Below are positions 11,812 through 23,642 of a stretch of 64,000 nt of DNA, piece by piece. The translations under genes were made by a program, and so were the position numbers. Numbering within the stretch: position 1 is the stretch's first letter; each line of letters starts with the position of its first letter. Source of the stretch: Tetrahymena thermophila SB210 (taxonomy: Eukaryota; Ciliophora; Oligohymenophorea; Hymenostomatida; Tetrahymenidae); NCBI RefSeq assembly GCF_000189635.1, contig NW_002476227.1:62001-126000 (forward strand), in the 5' to 3' direction. The notes below the pieces were generated by a model. It had not been told where the DNA came from, did no database searches, and saw only the letters and a list, made by a program, of their open reading frames with translations.

Positions 11812-13981
11812 TTTAATTTTAATAAATCTATTGAGTATTTGAAACCTAAAATTCAACTCTGACTGACTAGCTTTAATTAATTTTTCTACAAATTGATCCT
11901 TTTTTTGAAAAAAAAATTATAAATTTGATTTTACAATAATTTATTATAAAAATAATAAATTTAAGATGATTGAATTTAGTATTTGATCAATAATATTTAG
12001 TTGAATTATGTAAGTTGATCACCTCATTTATTATCACTTCAAACTTAACTATAATTTTTTTACGTATACTGATTAGTTAGTTAGTTAATCTAATTAAAAA
12101 TATCGAGGGGGATTTTTTCTTCTCTTAACTTGATTAGAATATCCTAATTAATCAAATAATAAATCATAAATTAAATATTATTCATTTAATTTAAATCAAT
12201 TTCCCACTGCTTTAAAGCTAATTGCATATAAGATGTCATTTTCTTTAAATTTGTTATTTTCCACATCCATTTTTTAACGAAAAAGTAACTTAATCAATCC
12301 TAGAAACAAAATAAAAAGAAGAGTAAAATCAAATGGCTACTAAATAAAATGAGAGACACATAAATTAAAATAAAGAAAATAGCATTTAACATACATATAT
12401 TATTTTCACTGACTTATAAATTTTTAAATGTTGAGATAGATTAAATAATTTTTATTTTAGAATGCAATCAAAAAATATACAATTAATTACTAAGGTAAAA
12501 GTAGTAGTAATATTTAATAATATAAACTTTTTACAAAAAATTTACATTTTCACAAATTTTTATCTCATAAACTATTAATAAAATAAAGCAGATAGCTTTA
12601 AATACTTCTATTTAATTAAGTTGTTTAAAAATTTTAAGATAAATAAATAAATTAAATAATAATTGTAATAATAACCTATTTTTTAATTTATTAAGTAAAT
12701 TAATAGATTTAAAATTTTCAATTTTTTAAGACTATTGAATAAGCTTTAAATAAAAAAGTTTAATATATAAAAAATATTTATTAGTTTTTTTGCTTTAAAG
12801 GATTTAATTCATAGCTATTGCCTCAAATAATTTTAATTTTTATAAAAAATAATTGCTATTAACAAAATAATAATCTTTAAAAAATTTTAACTTATTAAAA
12901 ATTGTTGTATTTTTTTTTTACTTATTTTGAAGAATTGTGTATGGTTTTAATTTAATAAAGTTTTACTTTTCTTTATTGCTTAAAAATTTTGTTTATTTTT
13001 TTAAAAAATTAGATACTTTTAGTATCCACATTAAATTGTAGATTGAATTATTATTATTCTATTAAAAATAAAACAAAAGAATAAGATGTTAGTGATAGAA
13101 GCATTTGATTCAATTTATTTATTTATTTAAAAAAAAAAAGTGAATTGAAGGAAAAGTTACGTTGAAGCTTACTATATCGTTATTAATTATTTCAAATTAA
13201 AAGTAATAAATTAGGAGTAGAAGAATAAATTGAATGAGTGCTTAGAATTTTTCATAGAATTTATTGAACGATTCTTATGTTTTTTTATATGGAGCTATTT
13301 TTTAATAAATCCTATAATCAATCAACCACCTCTACAAAGATAAAGATATAAATATTGTAAATATTAAAAGTAAATTTAGGAAGACCATGAGTTAAGATAA
13401 ATTAATTATTTAGCATGTTCATGGAAAAGATTTAATCAAGGGCATGAGAAAGATGCTCCTAAGTTTATAATGTAAAAAATAAAAGAAATATTTTATGAGC
13501 TATTGAAAGTGTATGGTCAATCATAAAACATAATATCTGGAATAAAATATTAGATATAAAAAATTAAGAATTATTATTTGAAATGGTTTTTATTTGATTT
13601 ATTAGAAATAAAAATTGCAATAAATAATAGATATGATTTGTGATAATGAAGGAATACATTGGGAAAGAAGGAGGTGCATTAAACATTTGATTTATTAAAA
13701 TATATTTATTTTATTATAGTTACTACTTTTTTATGGCTAAACTAAAAGACTTAAACCACTCTTTTTTTTAATTTTTTTTTATTAAAATATATAATGTATA
13801 GTCTTATTTATAAATTCTTTAAGTTAATTATATTTATTGTAGGGTTAAATGTTTCTAATAAATACATAATAAAACAAAAGAAATATATTATAAATATAAT
13901 AAAATTTAATTTTAAGTTGTATTCTGAGTGCATTTATATGTGCGAGTATTTCTATTCTATTCTATTAGTAATTTAATTGTT
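11812..13981. other. Long AT-rich spacer
   Basis: No intact gene is seen apart from a short damaged-looking frame at 13234-13506 (separate entry). The part next to 13982 may hold the unresolved 3' end of LRR-A. Confidence 0.5.
13234..13506 (+). pseudogene. Short protein-like frame, probably a decayed gene fragment
   Basis: A 90-residue frame (ATG 13234, TGA 13504-13506) begins MSAQNFSQNLLNDSYVFLYG and keeps protein-like composition to about codon 70. After that the good coding signal continues in a different frame (a stretch reading GHEKDAPKFIMQKIKEIFYE). This suggests a host gene fragment that has lost its frame, or an undetected intron. I do not recognise the family. Confidence 0.3.
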
Positions 13982-14033
13982 ACTTTTTAAATTATAAAAA
14001 AATATATATAATTAATTAGTTAGTTATAATTTT

Positions 14034-16980
14034 AGAAGGAATAAATGAAGAAAAAATAAGAAATAATAAGAAAAAATAAAAAAAGCATATGTTGAAAATA
14101 AAAAAAGGAGTTAAATTAAGAAAGGTAGAAGAAAAATAAACACAAGTTAAATAAAAATAAAAATAAAAGTAAATCAAATAAAAAGCTAATAAACAAATTA
14201 AAAGAGCTATATTGTTTTAAATTCAATTTTATTAGTAAAAATATCACAATCCTAAACAAAAAAACTGAATTTACTAAAGATAAAGTGTCAAATTTGTTTG
14301 AGAGATTAGTGCAATTTGCTAAACCAAAACCTAAGCCTAATGCATCTTAATCGCCAATTTTATTGTAACTTTTGAAATATTGAAATAAAAATATATAATA
14401 AATTAGTAATTTAGAAGGAAAAAATAGAAGAAAAATAAAAGCAAGTTCAATAAAAAAGAAAAGTAAATCAAATAAAAAGCTAATAACAAATTAAAAGAGC
14501 TATACTATTTTAAATTCAATTTTATAAGTAAAAATATAACAATCAAAAACAGTTAAATTTAATTTACGCAAGATTAAGTGTTAAATTTGAGAGATTAGTG
14601 CAATTTACTAAACTAGAACTTAAGCATGATACACCAATTCCACCAATTTGATTAAAACTTTTTAAATATTGAAGAAAAAATATATAATTAATTATTTATA
14701 ATTTTAGAATGAAAAAATTGAATTAATAAATAATAAAAGCAAATATTGAAAATAAAAAATGATTTAACTTTAGAAAGATAAAAATAAACACAAGTTCAAA
14801 ATAATAAAGAAAAAGAAAAGTAAATAAAAATCTAATAAACAAATTAAAAGAGCCATATTATTTTAAATTCAATTTTATAAGTAAAAATATGACAATCCAA
14901 AACAAATAAACTTAATTTACTAAAGATCAAGCATCAAATATGAGAGATTAGTGAAATTTGCTAAAGCACCACTTAAGCTTGATGCACCTTAATCACCAAT
15001 TTGATTGCTTCTTTTTAAATTGAAGAAAGAAAATAAATTAATTAGTTATAATTTTAGAAGGGATAAATGAGAAGGGGGGGGGGGGGGGGGGGTTCTTCAA
15101 AATAGTCAAAATATTTTTTTTTTCGATCAAATTGAAAGAGTCATTTAATTAAAACAAATATTATTTATTAAAAAAATTCAATAAAAATCAAACAAATATA
15201 TTTAAAAAATCGTCAGATTTTAAAATTAATCTTTGACAAAAAAAAAAATTTTTTGTATTTTAATTAATAAATCATAAAAGCAAATATTGAAATAAAAAAA
15301 TTAGTTAAATTAAAAAAAATAGAAGAAAAATAAACTCAAGTTCAATAAAAGAATTAAGAAAAGTAAATCAAATAAAAAGCAATAAACAAATAAAAGTAGT
15401 TATATTGTTTTAAAATCAATTTGATAAGTAAAAATATAACAATCCAAAACAAATAAACTGAATTTACTAAAGAAAAAGTGTTAATTTTGAGAGATTAGTG
15501 CATTTTGCTAAAGCGGAACTTAAGCTCGATACACCTCTATTACGAATTTAATTGTTACTTTTTAAAAATTAAAGAAAAAATATAAAATAATTAGTTTTAA
15601 TTTTAGAAGGAATAAATGAAGAAAAAATATGAAATAATAAAAAATGAATTAATAAATAATAAAAGCAAATAATGAAAATTAAAATATGAGTTAAATTAAG
15701 AAAGATAGAAGAATAATAAATAAAAATTCAAAAAAAAAAAAGAAAAAAGAAAAGGAAATCAAATAAAAAGCAATAAACAAATTAAAAGAGTTATATTATT
15801 TTAAATTCAATTTTATAGTTAAAAATATCACAATCCAATACAAATAAACTAAATTTACCGAAGATCAAAAGTCAAATTTGAGAGATTAGTGAAATTTGCT
15901 AAAGCAGAACTTAAATCTGATACACCTTTAATACCAATTGAATTCTAACTTTTTAAATATTGAAGAAAAAATATAAATTAATTAATTATTTATAATTTTA
16001 GATGGAATAAATGAAAAGTAAATATTAATTATAAAAAATGGGTTAAATTAAGAAAGGTATAACAAAAATAAACACAAGTTTAATAAAATAAAAAAAAAGT
16101 AATCAAATAGAAAGAAAGTTAATAAACAAATTAAATGAGCTATATCGTTTTAAATTCAATTTTATAAGTAAAAATATCACAATTCAAAACATTTAAACTG
16201 AATTTACCCAAGATGAAGTGTCAAATTTAAGAGATTAGTGCAATTTGCTAAAGCAGAACCTAAGCTTGATGCACCTTTATTCATAATATGTTTATCACTT
16301 TTTAAATATAGAAGAAAAAATATATAATTAATTATTAATAATTTTAGAAGGAGAAATGAAGAAAAAATATGAAATAGTAAAAAATCAATTAATAAATAAT
16401 AAAATCAAATATTGAAAATAAAAATCAGTTAAATTAAGAAATATAAAAGAAAAAAAAAAAAAAATATAAAAAAGAAATTTAAATCAAATAAAAAGCAAAA
16501 AACAAATTAAAAGAGCTCTTTTTTTTTAAATTCAATTATATAATTAAAAATATCACAATCCAGTATAAATAAACTGAATTTACCTAAGATCAAGTGTCAA
16601 ATTTGAGATATTAGTGCATTTTAATAAAGCAGAATATAAACTTGATTCAGCTTCATCATTAATATAATTGCCACTTTTTAAATATTGAAGAAAAAATAAA
16701 TGAATAATTAGTTATAATTTTATAAGGAAAAATGAAGAAAAAATATAAAATTATAAGAAATAAATTAATAAATAATAAAACTAAATATTGAAAATAAAAA
16801 AATGAGGTAAATTAAGAAAGATAGAAGAAAAATAAACGCAAGTAAAATAAAAAAGAAAAAGAAAAATAAATCAAGTAAAAATTAAAAAAATAAATTAAAA
16901 GAGTTTTATTATTTTAAACTTAATTTTATCAGTAAAAATATCACAATCCAAAATTAATAAACTACTTTTATCAATTAAAA
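14034..16980 (-). repeat. Tandem exon+intron modules of LRR-A (7 full plus 1 degenerate)
   Basis: Seven LRR exons lie at intervals of about 290-390 nt (one interval is about 550 nt). Each is set in intron sequence that is itself repeated; the anchors GTAAATT at the 5' splice site and TTTAAAAAG at the 3' splice site recur each time. An eighth unit at about 16720-16990 has kept intron sequence but lost its exon. The same module, inverted, builds LRR-B at 30.9-32.8 kb. Confidence 0.9.
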
Positions 16981-17316
16981 GTTTTATAACAAAAAAATAA
17001 ATAAAAAATAAGTAGCGAATTTAAAAAATTTAAAATGAAAAGTAAGTTAAAATAACTAAAACAACATTTGTAAATAAAATTTACTAATTTAGGGGATAAT
17101 TTCTATTAGAAAAATAAAATTTTAAATGAACTGAAAGTTAAATATATAAAAAATATTAATTATTAAAATATACCTCAGATTAATATAAAGAACCTAATGA
17201 GATTAAAGTGAAGAGTTTAAAAACTTTTTACATTAACAAAAATAAATTTAAATTATATTTATAAAAAAATAAATAATTACTTCTTCTAATTTGTTGTAAT
17301 ATTTAATCTATTGCAT
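14275..17316 (-). CDS. LRR-A: leucine-rich-repeat protein, one repeat per exon (3' end unresolved)
   Basis: Exon 1 (17281-17316) encodes MQQIKYYNKLEE and exon 2 (17174-17193) a short linker. Seven LRR exons follow at 16584-16673, 16208-16297, 15859-15948, 15468-15557, 14921-15010, 14568-14657 and 14275-14368. Each repeat fits N-x-I-G-x-x-G-x3-L-x3-L-x2-C-x-N-L-x2-L-x-L-x-L, the ribonuclease-inhibitor-like LRR common in ciliates. Six exons are exactly 90 nt with phase 2 at both ends; the last is 94 nt, an insertion of four bases that shifts the frame, so the 3' exon is uncertain (candidate splice acceptor at 13983, frame open to about 13.5 kb). The first two exons and their introns match LRR-B, fixing the start. 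One ancestral first repeat is missing: intron 2 joins directly to a later intron. Likely a protein-binding horseshoe; no signal peptide or TM seen. It may be a gene in decay. Confidence 0.7.
15074..15092 (+). repeat. Run of 19 G
   Basis: An uninterrupted G19 tract (C19 on the transcribed strand of LRR-A) inside the intron between the exons at 14921-15010 and 15468-15557, in DNA that is otherwise over 80% A+T. It is followed by about 175 nt (15093-15270) absent from the other modules. It may be real or a sequencing/assembly artefact. Confidence 0.9.
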
Positions 17317-18356
17317 AATTTATTTTTTTCAAAAATATTGAATTTCAATTTATACAAATTTAATTCATATTTAATGGATAAAAAGAACAAACAAATTATA
17401 TGAATTTACAAATTTATTTTTAGTAAGAGAAATCACAAAGAAATAAGTGTAAAATTCATTATTAGATCTTAATATTTTTATTTAAAATGTATTCTTAAAA
17501 ATATACTAGGAACTAGAGATTGGATATAAAGGATAATGATAATGAGAACTCACCAGAATAAAATAAATTTTTGATGTATTTAGGCGCATAAATTTTGCTC
17601 ACATGATTTGCGCACAAATGATATGCACTGTGCGGCAAGTGCGCACATTTTACTATGAACTCATGCATCTTAGTTTTTTGAATACTTTTGCAGACAACTA
17701 ATCCATGTTAACCTAAATATTTTCATAGAATTGGAATAGAAATTAATGTGCTTTAGTTTTATATTATTGATTTATTTTTAATGTGTATATATTTTTATTA
17801 TTATTTATATCTTAAAAAATATAAAAACAAACTATTGGTATGAATCAATATTAGCTGAGTAACAGTTTACAGTAAAAAGATAATGCCACCTATAGGATAT
17901 TAGTAAAAATATTGTACATGGTTTAACTCTGTATAATGTAAATAAAGAATATTATGCTTGAAAAGGATTAAAATGAATAAATGTTGAGGTTGCTTTTAGA
18001 ATGTGCATAAATATTATAAAAATTAGCAATATTCTTATGGTAATTAATAAATTGTTTGATAGATATTTAAATATTTAATAATTTAGATATTTATCAATAA
18101 TTAATTCATTTACTTAATTGTTATTTTTAATCCATTGAATTATTATTTCTAAATCAATATAAGTCATTTATATATAATTCAAAGCGGTGATATAAGTTTT
18201 TGCAATTAATTATTAAATAAATTCTTGGTTATCTTTAGATTTATTTTAATCACAAATAGCTGAAAATTAATAATTTTGATAAAAATAATATCTTGTTCCA
18301 ATTCACATACAAAACTTAAAGACTACTTCTTATTTTTCTTTCTTGCTTTTACAAAA
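17317..18356. other. Divergent promoter spacer with a small GC-rich patch
   Basis: Lies between the divergently transcribed LRR-A and the ERICH3-like gene. Around 17575-17660 is a patch much richer in G+C, with TGCGCAC at 17609-17615 and its reverse complement GTGCGCA at 17639-17645. Otherwise AT-rich with no gene. Confidence 0.5.
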
Positions 18357-20617
18357 ATGGATGAATGGCTTAACAGAGCCGAGTAATTGATTGATTAATT
18401 TAAATATATTTTCTTTTGCACATTTATTTAAATCTTCCTTCAAAAATTTAATTATTTGTTTCATAATACTTATAAAATTAGTATTTCAACATACCTTACT
18501 CCAAAGCAGCTGTCTTAAAATAATAAAGCTTCAAAAGATTTCAAAGTTGAATACACAAAAGATTAGCAACTACTAAATTATAATGGATTGAGAGATAAGT
18601 ATCTAAAATCTTATTTTCAAGGCGGTCTTGTGAAAAATCACTTAATCAAAATTGGTTTAGTATAATTATACTTAAGATAACAATTTTTATTTTCAATCAT
18701 TTTTATTGTATTTTAGATTCTACCTGATGGTTCTCCTAAAGACAAGATTTTTGATTTTAAGCCTCATTGGATAAATTAATTTGATGAAGAAAAAGCTAAG
18801 ATAAAGAAGGAAGCTGATAAGTAAATTAGAAATCGTAAGAATAATTGTAGAAGCTCTCTTGGAGATCATAAGGGATATGTAACAGCATATTTAATTCATA
18901 TAACTTAATTAATATGTTATTCAAAATAAAAGTAAGATGAATCAGAGCTTTATAAGTTGCCTCCTCTATAATATTAAGTAAAAACTAATTTATTATTTGA
19001 ATTTACGTAGCTGAAACCTTATTTTGTTTGTTATTATAAATATATTAGATAAGAAGTTAGACACCAAAAATAGAAAGACCTATTATTAATAAAAAGCATG
19101 CATAGAAAGCTTAATTAAGATTAAATACAGATGAAGATTAAGGATTAACTGCTAATTAGCAGTAGTAAATATCACCATAAGAATCTCAAAATGGAAGAAT
19201 TAAGTATTTTAAAGCTGAAAATAGTAATTTAGAAGGCTTAAACCATTTAAAATAAAGATAGAGCCATTTGAAATAGTATTTATAAAAATCAACATTTAGA
19301 GTAAATCAATCTTATGATGGAGCCACCTATGCTTATGCTGCTAGAAATTCTTAGAAAAATCTACATAATTAGTAAAAAGAAAAATCAATCGAAATTGATA
19401 ACTAAATGATAAATTTAAAACTAAACCCTAAATATTAATAATAGCACCCACATCAAGGTAATTTTATATAAAGTAATAATGCAACACCTATCAAAGCTTA
19501 GCAAATAAATTTTGATTAAGAAAACTCAACTTAACAAAATATTATTTTTTACAACCAGAATGCAAAACAAAATGTTTATAATAGCACATCTTACAATCAA
19601 TCACCAATTTACTAACAAAATTAATAAATTATCATACCTAATAATAGATATAGTAATAAAAAAATATCTAAAAATAAAAATAAATAAATAAACCACAATT
19701 AAAACTAGGAAATTAAAGATCTAATTTAGCAAAATGATACAACATAAATAAAAGGAAACATTAAATAAATTTTATCAAGTAAAAACAGAGAAAACTAAAA
19801 ATAATTTAATTTCGATTAACCAAATTTTCCATAATCGACTAGATAGAAAAACTTTTAAACAGATTTCTCATAAAATAGGTAGAATATTAGAAACAGTAAA
19901 GATTAATCATAAAATTCTGAGATGATTCCAGCTATTCTTAGTAAATATCAACCATCACCAGCAAATAAATAAATAACCACTAAATTACATGCCCAACACA
20001 TGCAAGATATGTAATAAAAATTTAAAACTTAGCCTAATTCAATTACTTAGTCTCCTCCAAGCAACTAATAAGGAATAAGTACTGGAGATGAATCTGATAG
20101 CAGTCACCCTTCTAAATAATGTGTTTAATTTATAATACAACAAATAAATACAATAGAGTATACTCCCTAAAACTAATCTAAAGATAAAATACAAAGTTCT
20201 AAGAATTAATAACTTCCTATATTCCTTGTTGATGAAGTTAAAAAAGATGATTCTACTAAATTTAAAGAATATTAAATATAATCAAATATATCCTAAAATT
20301 CATTGAGCCCTTACAGATAAAGTAACTAAGAAGCTTTAAACTCAAATAAAATATCTAATCATATGAATGTGATGCAAATGTAACACATGCAAAAATAATA
20401 ATTACAACAAGAATCTTCTAAAGATATTCTACAATAGTCTGATGCTCTGTAGAAAATGATTCTAATGCAATAAAACAAAGGACAATAAAGGAGTGTAATT
20501 ACTTAAAAATTAGTTTTACCTTAAAGCATTAGCGTAGATGTATCAGAAGAGGCTCTAAAACAATAGAAATTGTCTTCTTAATACTAAAATTGTACAAATA
20601 AAATTAATAATAATTGA
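18357..20617 (+). CDS. ERICH3-like N-terminal domain protein with Q/N-rich tail
   Basis: Five exons: 18357-18382, 18482-18659, 18717-18878, 18933-18977 and 19049-20617 (659 residues). All junctions are GT-AG and keep one frame; the introns are 99, 57, 54 and 71 nt. After MDEWLNRA, residues about 40-85 read LLNYNGLRDKYLKSYF, then VKNHLIKIGLILPDG. This matches the N-terminal pattern YN-x-L-x-DK-x-L-x2-YF ... HL-x3-GLI-x3-G that I recall from vertebrate glutamate-rich protein 3 (ERICH3), a cilium-associated protein. The rest, from about residue 140, is low-complexity Q/N/S/K-rich with many TAA/TAG glutamines. A ciliary role is inferred only from the resemblance. Exon 1 could be read through intron 1 without a stop, but that would insert an odd hydrophobic segment. 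Confidence 0.75.
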
Positions 20618-21260
20618 ATAAATTATATTCTTTCAAAACAAATAAATATATAAATAAAAATAATTAGAAACTTTGTATTATTTTAAAATTAACTTATTTA
20701 TTTATTAAAAATCAGTAATTTTAAAAATAAAATATTATTATTTATTACAACTAATTGTTTAATCTTATTAAAATAAAGATGATTATTAAATATCTAATAA
20801 ATTTTAAAAATCAAATTTAGATATTAATATTTAGTTTTAACGTAATTGCTTTTCAAAATATTTGCTTTTTATAGATATTTAAGTACTTAGAAAATTAATT
20901 TTTATAAATTTATCAAAAAAATAAAATTTTATTCTGAATTCTTAAATATATTTATTTTTTATATTTTTTATTTTTTGCTATTTACTTAATTTATCTATCA
21001 AAAAATATACATTTTTTTTTAAATAAAAGATATTTATTTTGAAAATTAAAAAATAAATTACTAAATAATATGATTGTTTATAAATCTTATTTTAATTTGT
21101 ATGGGATAAATTACTTTCTTTCTTTTATTTATTTATTTATTTATTTATTTATTGATCATCTGTTATATAAATAAATTATTTGAAATTTGATTAAAATTTT
21201 TATTAAAATAGCAAAAAGACCAACAAGAAAGACCTGTAATATATAAATTTAAAGAAATAA
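20618..21260. other. AT-rich spacer with (TTTA)n run
   Basis: No gene seen. A (TTTA)n tract of about 35 nt lies near 21120-21153. Confidence 0.6.
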
Positions 21261-22649
21261 ATGAATAATTTAAATAAATTAGAATATCCTTCATGTAAAA
21301 AGCATAGCATTAATAGCTACATGTACATTAGCACTAATATTAGAGATTAAGATGACATATTTAAATGTGGATAATGTGTTTTGGAAGATATTAACTATAA
21401 TGATTATCTTTATATCAATACTATTTTGATGAGTTAAGATGATTATATTTTCAAAAACTGGCCTCTTTTATGTAATAAAGAATTGATCAATCAACTAAAC
21501 TAGCTAGTTTAGGATTATACAGATCCAATTCAAATAATAGAAGATTAATTTAACAGTCTTAGAAATGAAATAGTTCAGAAAATAGATGAAAAAAAAAAAA
21601 AGACCTTACAAAAATTATAAAACCTAAGAATTGATAAAGAAGAAATTCATAATATTTACAATCAAATTTCATGTAAGGATAACTTAAAATAGATATTAGC
21701 TTAAAATGAAAGCTTTGAAAAAATAAATAAAGATCTATAAGCTTTTTTGTAAACATCATTTGTAGAAAAGAAGTAAAAAAATTTATAAATACAAATACTG
21801 ATTGAAAAAATAAAGAAATATCAGTAATCTCCTCAAATATTTGAAATTGAAGAATTAAAAAATAATATGTTGGATCATTTAGATAGTTTAGATGATGAAT
21901 TTGATAGATGCGATGTTTTTAGTGAAGAAATAAATAAAATTTAATAACAGTTAGATTTAATGATAAAGGATTAATAATCTAAAACAGAAAATAACAACTT
22001 TGAATAAGAAATTGATAAATATCTTAAACTTTTCAATTTTAAATATCTTTATGATAAGGCTTCATCTAATGAATCTAACTAAATTAACTTATTACATGGG
22101 AAATAAGAATTTACTGATTACAAATAATCAAAAGAGATTAAAGTTACAATTCCTTTATTTGAAGATTATTTATAAATATACAAAAGTTTAAATATTTAAT
22201 TTGGGTATGTTTACTTTAAGTATCCCATGTCAAAACATAAAAAGTATATTTGTAAAATAAGATTTAATGATTCAGGAGGATAATATATTATTGTTGGATT
22301 AATTAATTCGAATAATTTGCTTAACCATCTTAATTTATCACAATAAGGAAAAAGTTTTGTTTTACCAGACAAAAAGTATGGGGGATAAATTGTTACAGGA
22401 GAATATTTTAGTGATATTGCTAATAATTTTATTTTGACGATGATAATAGATATTTAAAATTCATAAATTTATTTTTGTGATGAATATGAGGGTGGTCTTT
22501 TTTTTAATATTAATGAACTTTAAAATTAAAGCTTATTAGATGCTGAAAGCACTTATTATTTAACATTTCATTTTGGCAAGTAATAAAGTGCCCTGGATTA
22601 CGAAACTAAAATTGATTTATTATATTTTTAAGAAGTAGATAATTAATGA
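21261..22649 (+). CDS. B-box-like coiled-coil protein, third family member
   Basis: An intronless frame of 462 residues (ATG 21261, TGA 22647-22649). The N-terminus has CxxH (residues 12-15) and CxxC (36-39), the same spacing type as the protein at 4695-6287. Then comes a Lys/Glu/Gln-rich coiled-coil region to about residue 280, and a C-terminal domain of about 180 residues with beta-rich sequence (KYICKIRFNDSGGQYIIVGL, then YYLTFHFGKQ). The plan resembles a zinc finger-coiled coil-SPRY-like protein, but the C-terminal fold is inferred from pattern only. Sequence similarity to the 0-6 kb pair is low outside the layout, so this is an older paralogue. Function unknown. Confidence 0.85.
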
Positions 22650-23642
22650 AAAAAATAACTATTTTATCAAAGCATAATATTAATAATTTTTGTATAATTC
22701 ATTTTTATATTTACTTAAATAAAAATATGAGATTATTTAATATTTATTTTAAAAAATATTTATTATAAAGTTTAAATTAACAGTTTTAATTAAAATAGTA
22801 AATCGTATGTTTGTCAAATAATTTTGAATATTTTCACTTATTTTATTGAATTAATTTTAACTAATTCTATTTATTTTGAAATTATACTATGATAATTAAT
22901 CAAACAAACTTAAAATTACTAAAAAAAAAAAAATATATTTTATGTGTTAAAATAATTTTTTATAAAATTAATTTAAATAAATAATAATTAGTAAATCTAT
23001 AAGATTTACAATAAATGTATTATAATATCTAATTTGTAAGAATCAAATTTTATTGTATGAATTTAAAAGTTTTTAGAGTAAAATAAATCAAATATTTTAA
23101 TATTTAAGAACAACTTAAAATTTCATTATAATTTTTTATTATCCAAAAACAGAGTTCAATAAACTTGTTTGTTATTGTAAAATAAAGTCAATTAAAATAT
23201 ATTATTTTTGTAAAATTTTTATCTTTGGCTTCTACTTTTAAAACATAAATAAACATTTTTATGAGATTACTATTAGCTTTTTTGAGTTGAACTACAATAA
23301 AAGAAGAAATGTTTCCAAAGAAAATAATTATAAAAAATAAATACAAAATATTCATGCATACATATACACATTCATTTAATTTCATTGATTTTATTGAAAT
23401 ATAAATTGATAAATAATTAAATAAATTACCAAAGAGAGTGGAATGAAAAAACAAAAATCTATTTAAAGATAGATAATGCTAAATGAATTATTATGAAATG
23501 AATAAGATAGCATTGATGTTTAAGAAAAATAGATACTTTTTATTATAAATTTATTCATGTGCTAATAGATATCAATTGAATATTAATATTAACAAAATAA
23601 AGCAAATAATTAAGATTTATAATTAAAATAACTAAATAAAGT
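22650..23642. other. AT-rich spacer
   Basis: No supported gene. A minus-strand frame around 23188-23454 is hydrophobic and lacks protein-like composition. Confidence 0.55.

Noticed and set aside
13794-13976. Plus-strand 60-codon frame
   Set aside because: Low-complexity Tyr/Ile/Lys sequence overlapping the probable 3' region of LRR-A on the other strand; no coding features.
23188-23454. Minus-strand 88-codon frame in a spacer
   Set aside because: Phe/Ile/Tyr-rich with no start context, no neighbour support and the composition expected of random AT-rich DNA.
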